Positions 55,862-64,000 of a stretch of 64,000 nt of DNA are shown piece by piece. How positions within the stretch are numbered: the first letter of the stretch is position 1; every line of letters starts with the position of its first letter. The stretch is from Plantago major (taxonomy: Eukaryota > Streptophyta > Magnoliopsida > Lamiales > Plantaginaceae): assembly GCA_026545765.1 (NCBI GenBank), contig CM048842.1, positions 1,483,501 through 1,547,500 of the forward strand, written 5' to 3'. The position numbers and the translations under genes are program-made. A model generated the notes under the pieces. It did no database searches and was not told where the DNA came from. It was given only the letters and a program-made list of their open reading frames with translations.

Positions 55862-58800
55862 TTACTTAATTGTTGTGCTATTCTCTGACTCGACTTGCTC
55901 TTCGTCGTCTGACTCTACTTGTTCTTTGTCCTCTGACTCTGAAGCGTCACTGTCACTGATCATGTCCTCCTTGACCTGGCAAAGAAATAGAAGAAACAGA
56001 ATGATTTATGAAGGAGATTAGAATTTGCAATAACACTAGACTTGATCAGCATTACTATATATAAAGTCCTCCTTGATCTGGCAAAGAAATAGAAGAAACA
56101 AAATGATTTGAGGAGATTAGAATTTGTAATGACACTAGACTTGATCACCATTACTATATAATATTCATAACTCTATCAGAAAAACTACATGTATAATGGA
56201 ATTCCAAATAATTTGTTATGAATTCAGCAAAAAAAACTAAAATAGATTATAAGAAACTAATAATGGGTATGTCCTTAGCAGAGCTCATAACACTACGGCT
56301 GCAGATTCCATACAGCTGAATTGATTGAAGAGTTTCTATGTCTCCAATTTCAGCGGGAATTTCCTCCATTTTCTCCATATGCAAAAGTACAAGGTGCTCA
56401 AGGCATTGGAGAGAAGCACCATCAGTTGTCCACCGTACTAGATTTGATCCAGAAATAAACAGGTACCTCAGACTGGGGAATTCCCCCTCAATTGAGTTCC
56501 ATTCCTCACCCCCAAAGAAATACATCAACTCTAACTTTTCAAGATGGGGCAATGATCCAATCTTTTTCCCCATCTCTTCCCAGTCGAAATACATCAGGCT
56601 TAAATTCAATTTCCGAATTGATTTCGAGAATTTCAACGATTGGAGCTTGGGAGAACAATCGTAAGATATTAACTGAAGAGTCTCTAGTTTTGTTAGGCGG
56701 CCAAGGTTTTGGAGATGTTGGGAAGAAACCTTTTCTATTCCTTCATCATCATAAAATATTCCTAGTTTCTTAAGATTTGGAATCTTTCCAAGGATTTCTT
56801 CTGAACATCTAAAATTCTTAACCCAACGAATTGTTCGGAGGTTTTTCAAGACAATGTTACTTTCGAGATCCCCCCTTCCACTGCAAGGATTATCAATTGT
56901 GAGCTTTTTACCGCCAATTACATGCCTAAGTTGAGGATTGTACCATATTTCGGATGGTAAATTCATATCTCCGACAATTAATGTTTGTAATGAATTCAGA
57001 AAAAAACTAAAATAGATTATAAGAAACTAATAATGGGAATGCAAATGAATTGTACAGGAGTTGCTTGTGAAATTCAAGAAAGTGCATGTTGAACTAAAGA
57101 GAATTTGAGTAAATTAATTACCTCATATCTGTGATCGGTAAAATAGCGAGAAATATGCAGATGAAGAACTTCATTCCCACACTTTCGTTGCTCACTGAGT
57201 ATGTCCTTAGCAGAGCTCATAACACTACGGCTGCAGATTCCATACAGCTGAATTGATTGAAGAGTTTCTATGTCTCCGATTTCAGCGGGAATTTCCTCCA
57301 TTTTCTTCATATCCCGTAGTACAAGGTGCTCAAGGCATTGGAGAGAAGCACCATCAGTTGTCCACCATACTAGATTTGAATATTTAATAAACAGGTACCT
57401 CAGACTAGGGAATTCTCCCTCAATTGAGTTCCATTCCTCACCCCCATTTTTATACATCAACTCTAACTTTTCAAGATGGGGCAATGATCCAATCTTTTTC
57501 CCCATCTCTTCCCACTCGAAATACATAAACTCTAAATCTAAATGTAGTTTCCGGATTGATTTCGAGAATTTCAACGATTGGAGATGCTGGGGAGAATAAC
57601 AGAAAAATAATAACCGAAGAGACTCTAATTTTGTTAGGCGGCCAAGGTTTTGGAGATGCTGGGAAGAAACCTTTTCTATTCCTTCACGAAAAAATCTAAT
57701 TTCTAGTTTCTTAAGATTTGGAATCTTTCCAAGGATTTCTTCTGAACATCTAAAATCCTTAACCCAACGAATTGTTTGGAGGTTTTTCAAGACAATGTTA
57801 TCTTCGAGATCCCCACTTCCACTGCAAGGATTATCAATTTTAAAACTGCCAATTAGATGCCTAAGTTGAGGATTGTACCATATTTGGGATGGTAAATTCA
57901 TATATAATACAATTAAGGTTTGTATATTCCACAACAACTTCACCTTCACGTCCAGTGCAATGTCAACTTGATTTTGAAGGTATCGCTCATTAATTGCACA
58001 ACGCCTATCACGGGGTCCACGCTCGACATCCGATTTGACTACCCTCAGCGGTTTCAAATCAAATAACGAGTTGTGAATGTAACCTCTTTTAGCCGAATGT
58101 GCTTGATCATTTTGTGGTGATGACGGCAAATCATAATCGCACTCGGGGAAATAATATTCCTCTTTCCCAGAATGGTCATCCCTGAGGAATCTTTGGGAAA
58201 AAAACCTCTTTTCCTCAACTTCTCTCAAACACAAGTCCCTCAATAGGTCATGAATTTTACAAATTTTTATTTTTCTCATAAATGTGAACCTTGAAACAGA
58301 TATGAGATTTCTTTCTGCAAGATCTTTCAAGTAATCATACCCAATCTCTTCCAAGGTTTTCCCTTCTCTAGGTTTTAGAAATCCTCGAGCTACCCAACGA
58401 TACATAAGATCAGACACCTTGATGTTAGAATCCTCGGCAAAAGCTCCAAAGTAAAGAAAACACGGCTTCAAATGGATAGGCAAGTGAAGATAACTCGTAT
58501 ACAAAATTTCCAAACAATGATTATTGACCTCTGAGTTAACACTTGCATTTACATCTTCAGCAATACTCTTCCAATATTGTTGATCCGAAGACGTTGCAAG
58601 GAGTCCCCCGATCACAGCAATTGAAAGCGGGAGCCCTTTACAATTCTTTGCAATCTGTTTTCCAATTTGCTCAAACTCTGGAGGACAGATTTCTTTTTTA
58701 AACACTTTTTCTTTAAGTAGGCCCCAACTCTCATTCTCATCAAGAAGGCTCATCTCAAAATTATGAGAAGAGTCCACCATAATCATAATCGCAAAATTTG

Positions 58801-59809
58801 CTAGCCTGGTAGTTACTATGACCCTACTACCATTGTTGCTATCAGCTGAAAGGTATCTCTTTATTTTATCCCATGCATCTACACTCCAAACATCATCTAA
58901 TACTACCAAATACCTACGACCCGACAGATGTTGGTGTAATTTGTTCCCCAATTCATGATAACCAAGTTGCTTAAGTTCATGTTCTATCACACGTTTCTGT
59001 TCCTTACCTCCTCCGCATTTCTCAAATTCAATTTCACTGACTAGGCCAAACAAAACAGCTTGTGCATCAAATTCTTGAGATACGGTTACCCAACTTCGAA
59101 TATCAAAGTGTTTCAGAGTACGTGGATTATCAAAAACAGTCCGGGCAAGAGTTGTCTTACCAATTCCACCCATTCCAGTTATAGGAATGGTCTGCAAGGC
59201 CAGTGGTCTCGTGGTGATCAGCTTATCCATCAACTGACTCAACCTGTCTCCAAATATCACCACATGATCCTTCTCATGAGCTGCAGGTGCTGGCTTGTCT
59301 AAGCCAACAGACGTCAAATGCCGCGGTTGCTCGTCTCTCATGCTAGCGCTTTGTGCAATCTCTGAAGCCTCTTTCACGATAAGATCTACCACTTCTATGA
59401 CGTCCTGTAGCACTTGCGAGAAGTGACCATTGGTATCGACCTTCAAACCAGTTACACATATAGCAAGAATATCATCACAAATCTGAGAGAGGATTACACA
59501 ATCTTGTGATTCATACTCGTCAAACACATGAGAATCAGAATATTGAGCATGAATGAGATAGACAATGCGAGACTCGATGAGATCTTGAGCGTCAAGAATC
59601 ACAACCGCGATTCGACCCTCCAAAGCTTCACCCTCTCTTCTAACACCATTGGAATACGTCTCCAAGAAATTCTGTAAGAAGAAAGCCTTTGCTTCCAGAG
59701 ACTTGAGTTGCATGAGGTGCTGCTCATCAAAGACCGGGTTACGAGCATTGTACTCCCGGATCCGTTCAATGAGGTTTGTAAGTGAAATCAAAGATCCATA
59801 GGCTGCCAT
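55862..59809 (-). CDS. R1/RPP13-like CC-NB-LRR resistance protein
   Basis: The main exon is 59809-57122 and the last exon 55975-55862 (both phase 0), giving about 933 residues. The Rx-like coiled coil comes first (MAAYGSLISLTNLIERI). NB-ARC motifs follow in order: P-loop GMGGIGKTTLAR (about 212-223), RNBS-A FDIRSWVTVSQ, kinase-2 YLVVLDDVW (about 300-308), GSRVIVTTR, GLPLSIAVIGG, RNBS-D PCFLYFGAF and IHDLLRDLC in place of MHD. LRRs run to residue 890. The last exon gives an acidic tail (SDSDASESEDKEQVESDDEE). Start: the open frame extends 11 codons upstream, but an AG lies just before this ATG and MAAYG is the usual family start. R1-like NLRs sense pathogen effectors; the effector is unknown. 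The intron holds a partial LRR copy. Confidence 0.88.
55961..56165 (+). repeat. tandem duplication of about 103 bp over the NLR last-exon acceptor
   Basis: (C/A)(A/T)GTCCTCCTTGA(C/T)CTGGCAAAGA...CTTGATCA(G/C)CATTACTATATA occurs twice. The minus strand therefore carries two CCAG acceptors followed by (G/A)TCAAGGAGGAC. Only the one at 55976 leads into the acidic tail. Confidence 0.85.
56247..56990 (-). pseudogene. partial tandem copy of the NLR LRR region
   Basis: The open frame 56966-56247 repeats most of the LRR of the main gene (57910-57190) with high identity: NLPSEIWYNPQLRHVIGG, RTIRWVKNFRCSEEILGKIP, EKVSSQHLQNLGRLTKLE, EEIPAEIGDIETLQSIQLYG, CSRSVMSSAKDI. It then runs into IISFL and a stop, because the segment equivalent to 57042-57198 is missing. 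It has no NB-ARC and no start of its own. The 50-bp AAAACTAAAATAGATTATAAG.. phrase at both 56228 and 57003 marks the duplication joint. Confidence 0.8.
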
Positions 59810-59842
59810 TCCTGCCATAAATTCAAAAAGAAATATATACAT

Positions 59843-60533
59843 TACGAGAGTATTTAGCTAAGAAATGAAACACCTAAAACCAAGTTAAGAACACATAAAA
59901 TTTTATATAACCCGATGTTTTAAATCTATAACAAAAAAAATATCACAAGATCTACTCTGCATGCAGTATATCAACTCAAATTGAGTAGTATTTTTGCTAT
60001 ATTATATAGGAGTATTTGACAGCATTTGAAAAATCATTTTTAGTTATTACAAATTAAAACTAGATATTATAATCTAAAATAACATCATAACACTTCAAAA
60101 ACTAAAATAAAAACTGAAAACATAGCAAACAAATAACTCTCCCTGCTTACCTGTTGAATATTTATAATGGAAATTTGGTACTCAATTAACCAAATCTTCA
60201 ATCGAATAGGCAATTATTTTGTACTCCCAACAAGACTGATGAGTTTATTTGAAGATTTTTGTTTTGTGAATAGATAGAGAATATAGGAGTGGACAAGAGT
60301 GAAGCTACGTGGTTCATCTTTATTCATATATCAACATGTTCTCCAATCCATATTTACTTCAGCCAAATGAATTATTGGATTCCATTGACCGAGTCAACAT
60401 TGATGAATGATGAGTTCATAACTTAAATTGACGACAATGTCAACATCTAGATAAAACTATATTGTATTGAATATTTATAAGAATTGAAAGAAGCAGTACT
60501 TAAAATAGATATTAATAAAGGTTTATATATAAA
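59843..60533. promoter_or_regulatory. NLR upstream region with paired W-boxes
   Basis: TTGACCGAGTCAAC at 60386-60399 contains two TTGAC cores facing each other, the binding core of WRKY factors, about 580 bp upstream of the NLR ATG. The rest is AT-rich. A 5' UTR intron ending just before the ATG is likely but its donor was not fixed. Confidence 0.4.
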
Positions 60534-60560
60534 CTAGTGAGTGCGCACCGCACTGAACGT
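60534..60560 (-). mobile_element. Helitron-like 3' terminus
   Basis: On the minus strand, AGTGCG-GTG-CGCACT forms a perfect 6-bp stem. It is followed by CACTAG|T, the CTAG-plus-T form of Helitron ends. The body would extend to higher coordinates; I could not find the matching 5' TC end. Confidence 0.5.
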
Positions 60561-61900
60561 GATGCCAAGTACACTCTATAAGATCACATGAGTATTTATT
60601 ATAAAGACACTTAATATAATTGCATGTAAATACATCTTTTAAAGTCCAAAAAATCGATGGGAAATATCAAGTAAAACAGAACGTCCTCTAGAGATGGGAA
60701 CATATATAGAGACGGACTTATCTTATCAGAAAAATCATCCATGTAATTAATCAAAACATCGATGAAAGCACAAATATTGAGAACATTGACGTATTGATTA
60801 ATAAAATCGATTGCTTTTCTAAACATGCGTCCGCCTATATATATCGTAATCTGAGGCATCTACGAAGATCTTTCAATAAAAAGATAAGAGTGTTTTTTTA
60901 CTTCATAATGTCAATATTTTACATCAAATAAATATATTTTGTACGAAAACATATTAAAATTGTGTACTAAATCACCAATGTGCACAATACACATACCAAT
61001 TATAAGTCGGGTTTTATCTAACAATGAAATGAATAAGAATTCAAAATTAAGTTTGCAACAATTTCCAATAAAGAGTGAGAATAAACTTTTACATCTTATC
61101 TAATTACAACATTAGAACAAATTATCTTTTAACATTTGACAAGAAACTCCTTTGCAGGAGGGTAAAATTTATGATTCATTAAGGGCAAAGTGATTCACTT
61201 GGTAGCAAAACTTGATAGCATCCTCTCTTATAATTAAAATTAAAAAATAATAACTAGCTATGACATCCAATCAGAAAATGAAAAATAAGTTCGAATTTTC
61301 TATCGTCAGTCAATGTATCGCTCTGACTATTATCAGTCATAGTGTCGACACGTGACACGTGTCATTGCTCGATAGTGACCTGATAACTTTTCATATATTT
61401 GGAAACATTAATTTCCTTTTAGGGAAAATTTAAGTACTTAAAAATCAAAATTTCCAATAAACAAAACTGTTTTGTTCATGTGAATGAGACTTCCGTGTCT
61501 CCTAATTTGCTTGGCCGGCATCTTATCCCACCTCGTCTCTCGCTGATCCTTTAAGATTGATTCCGACAGGTGTTGAAGCAGTCGCCACTCAATCGCGTTT
61601 TGAATTTTGATGGGTTTCTCTGAATCAGTCGTTTTGGATTTAATTTATGAATTGAGATTCTATCTTTACACGTGTTGATGCTAGAACAAAAGATTAGAGA
61701 ACCTTAGATTTGGGTTACAGACCGTAAATCGCCTTTGGAAAACATTGATTGAATTTACAGGGATCAGATTGAGGTTTTTGGAAACATAAAGTACTGCCTT
61801 TTGAGAATTAGGGTGAGACAGGGACATTGATGCAATTTAACATTAGATTGTTAAGATCGAGAAGCTATATTTTTGTAACTTTAATCTCGAGTTTTACGTA
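60561..61900. other. intergenic DNA (possible Helitron body)
   Basis: No coding features. A paired G-box lies at 61349-61361. The stretch from about 61480 to 61830 is less AT-rich and transcript-like, but no domain could be read. Confidence 0.4.
61349..61361. promoter_or_regulatory. two adjacent G-boxes in a palindrome
   Basis: CACGTG at 61349-61354 and again at 61356-61361, inside GACACGTGACACGTGTC. G-boxes bind bZIP and bHLH factors. No gene start is evident nearby, so a role is not established. Confidence 0.45.
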
Positions 61901-61907
61901 TAAAGTT

Positions 61908-62010
61908 TTCCGGCCCATTTGGTTTGCTAGACACCTAGAGATACGAAAGGTCACATGTTCGACCCTCCAGTTGTCCGATTTTTTTCTCCTTTTTGGGTTT
62001 TTTATATTTA
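61908..62010 (+). repeat. possible tRNA-derived SINE fragment
   Basis: TTTGGTTTGCTAGACACCTAG followed about 35 bp later by GTCACATGTTCGACCCTCC resembles the A-box and B-box spacing of a tRNA-type promoter. There is no fold of a real tRNA, and the ends are not clear. Confidence 0.3.
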
Positions 62011-62140
62011 GATTTCCATTCTAATTATGTCCAAGTCACTTCCTTACTTTAATTAAGTAAGATTTCAATTTAATATAATTACAACAATTATTAAATTTGA
62101 TTTAAGTTAATTGATTGTGTCCATCGAATAGAATTATTTT

Positions 62141-62795
62141 ATTTTATTTTTGAGAAACAAACTAGGTAGATTCATATCATCAAAAGAAAAACCCGTACAT
62201 GAATCTAGAAAAACTGACTAATGAACCGAGCGACGAGCTAGCATATGAGCTAGCGAGTTTTCACCACGCGGCACGAAATCTAACCTAAACCAAGTAAAAG
62301 ACTAACTAACGTTTTAATGTCTGTCAAAACAGGGCTAACTACGGAAAAATCAAAGTCTAAAGAATTAAACAACTTAACTAAAGAAAGACAATCAGTAAAC
62401 AAATGAACACGGTCCAAACCCTCTAAGACCGCCCAATCTAACCTAAACCTAAATCTAACCCAATGAACCGCCGCACGAATAGCATATGCCTCTGCACTTT
62501 GCGGAGCTAAGGGATGATTCACCACTTCCATACGTCGAGCAAAGAGGTCGTCATGCATCCAAGCCCCAAACCCAATTCCCACTCGCAAAACCGTCCTCCG
62601 AAAAAGCTGCATCGACATTTATCCTAGCAATTCCTTCTTCTGGCAAAACCGTAGCAGATTCTTCCCTCCCAGTATGAGAAGAAGCCGCAGCCATAGTTGC
62701 TGCTGATCCCAGCACAACACGCCCCTCCCCTGTCCCCTATTCCTCACTCCCCGCCGGCACATGTACTGCATTCCTCTTCCGTACAGTGATGTCCA
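62141..62795 (-). mobile_element. 5'-truncated LINE with RNase H fragment
   Basis: The minus strand encodes the RNase H (RVT_3) end of a plant L1-type LINE: RINVDAAFSEDG, PLAPQSAEAYAIRAAVHWVR, RVHLFTDCLSLVKLFNSLDF and, after a break, VPRGENSLAHMLARRS then a stop. The Asp, Glu and Asp active-site residues are all visible. A frame shift follows FASG, and another lies near 62280. The A-rich tail is at the low-coordinate end, and a 14-bp duplication AATAGAATTATTTT flanks the insert (62127-62140 and 62796-62809). The reverse transcriptase part is absent. Confidence 0.9.
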
Positions 62796-62809
62796 AATAG
62801 AATTATTTT

Positions 62810-63378
62810 GAATAATAGTAAATTAAATAATTATCAATTTATTCATTCGACCTTATAGTTTCTAAATTATTATTTATATATATCTCAACCTTAAAATTTG
62901 TATCTAAGTCCACGGTAAGTTGGGGTTGGAACGGAGGTGAGGGAGTAAGTTTTTGCACATACATTTGCATTGTTTACAAAGTTTTGAAGAAAAAAAAAAA
63001 AGTTGAACAATTATATGGTAATTGTGGTCATTTCTCCGACAACATCCCAATTTGTCCTTACCCGTGCATGAACTGAGAGACTTTCTAATTGGTCACACAT
63101 CCTAAAATTGCTCCCAAGCAAGCGGTCAACTCTGGAGTTCTTATGAAAGTATTCCCAAAAAAAAAGTGTACCCTGTTAATATGAATAGAATTCTTATGGA
63201 TGTATTCCCAAAATAAGCTTTATGACTTTTCTGACACTATAGGAGTTAAAATGGTTGTTTTGCTTCAGAACATTGATGTTTTTATTAAATCGTAGGTCCA
63301 TGAAAAAAATGAAGTACATATCTCCCACCAGACTTTGCTCATTAGTTGTATTTGTTTATGTCCATAAAGTATAAAGTA
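62810..63378. other. intergenic DNA
   Basis: AT-rich, with no supported feature. Confidence 0.5.
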
Positions 63379-63642
63379 CCCTCCGTTATTTTTAAAGCAT
63401 ATCATCTGATATTTTCAATTAACCATAATCAACTCTGACAACAAATTACTATAAAACAATTAAAATAAGAAATGTCAAAAGAAGTTACATAATATAAATC
63501 AAGGAAGTGATATTTCATAATATAATTTTACTTAATATTAAATCATTTATATTTTATTTATTTTTTAAAGATTTATTGGTGGTCAAAATTAATTATAATT
63601 AACTGAAAAAATAAAATGATCAAACTTTAAGAACGGAGGGAG
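63379..63642. mobile_element. Stowaway-like MITE
   Basis: Ends CCCTCCGTTATTTTTAAAG and CTTTAAGAACGGAGGGAG are inverted, with TA on both sides (63377-63378 and 63643-63644). AT-rich interior; non-coding. Confidence 0.8.
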
Positions 63643-63820
63643 TATATAACCAAAAAAAATTCTTGAGTTTTACGTAATTTCCAATACAATTTAAATTTTA
63701 GTCATTCATCTCTAGTTGTACTTAATTAATTTCTATTTCTAGAAAATAAATTGATTAATTTAGATTTATATTTGAAGAAATATTAATTAGAGTTTTAATT
63801 AACTAAAGCAATATAGTGAA

Positions 63821-63850
63821 CTAGCATTTACGTAACACACTATGTGCGTT
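63821..63850 (-). mobile_element. second Helitron-like 3' terminus
   Basis: The minus strand reads AACGCAC-ATA-GTGTGTT (7-bp stem with one wobble) and then ACGTAAATGCTAG|T. The body would run off the window. Confidence 0.4.
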
Positions 63851-64000
63851 AAGGGTTTCTTTTTATATAAACCAATGAATATGTGATTTTTAAAACATTT
63901 AAAAATAATAAATTAAAGGAAGAAACTTACGTCAATGAGATTGAGCCTCAGCCCTACTTAAACAACGATTAATACGTATCGTCAAATTCAAATTGAATAA

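Noticed and set aside
57270-57599. 109-codon plus-strand frame, also seen at 56338-56664
   Set aside because: Both are antisense shadows of the duplicated LRR region.
61908-62010. A tRNA gene
   Set aside because: B-box-like GTTCGACCC is present but the arms do not pair into a cloverleaf, so only a SINE-like fragment is proposed.

Overview
The window looks like nuclear DNA of a dicot, most likely an asterid and perhaps Lamiales. It is AT-rich, its genes have introns, and it carries a Solanaceae/Lamiales-type R1-like NLR, a plastid ferredoxin with a C-terminal extension, SKP1-like genes and plant-type MULE, CACTA, hAT, Harbinger, Stowaway and LINE elements. The species call is an inference; the gene families are read directly from the sequence.

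Layout. 0-8.6 kb: repeats, a broken ankyrin-gene remnant, a MULE-type MITE and a fossil LTR-like block. 8.7-11.3 kb: a three-exon AOP1-like 2-oxoglutarate dioxygenase. 12.6-13.1 kb: FdC1 ferredoxin. 14.6-15.1 kb: a SKP1-like gene (-). 16.6-22.1 kb: a candidate Helitron-like block with exon fragments and two decayed tandem arrays. 22.2-22.8 kb: a second SKP1-like gene (-). 23.0-28.5 kb: a delimited MuDR-type MULE with a 9-bp target duplication and two convergent genes (transposase and a GRF-like small protein). 30.7-31.0 kb: a hAT MITE. 33.4-45.4 kb: a second MULE with a FAR1-type transposase and a convergent plant mobile domain (PMD) gene; the PMD gene is split by a 7.34-kb CACTA element (35.9-43.2 kb) with a perfect GTC duplication. 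45.6-53.5 kb: nine-exon NUP62, with a hAT-like and a MULE-type MITE in its fourth intron. 54.3-55.3 kb: an unrecognised three-exon gene (-). 55.9-59.8 kb: an R1/RPP13-like CC-NB-LRR gene (-) whose large intron holds a partial copy of its own LRR region. 60.5-64 kb: Helitron-like ends, a 5'-truncated LINE and a Stowaway-like MITE.

The host genes are not a pathway; they are neighbours. The main theme is mobile-element architecture. Two MULEs sit immediately 5' of host genes (272 bp from the SKP1-like ATG and 216 bp from the NUP62 ATG). Each pairs a transposase with a convergent accessory gene. A CACTA element has inserted into one of those accessory genes. Inside the CACTA second gene lies an intronic array of alternating, covarying small hairpins, which is the most unusual structure I found.
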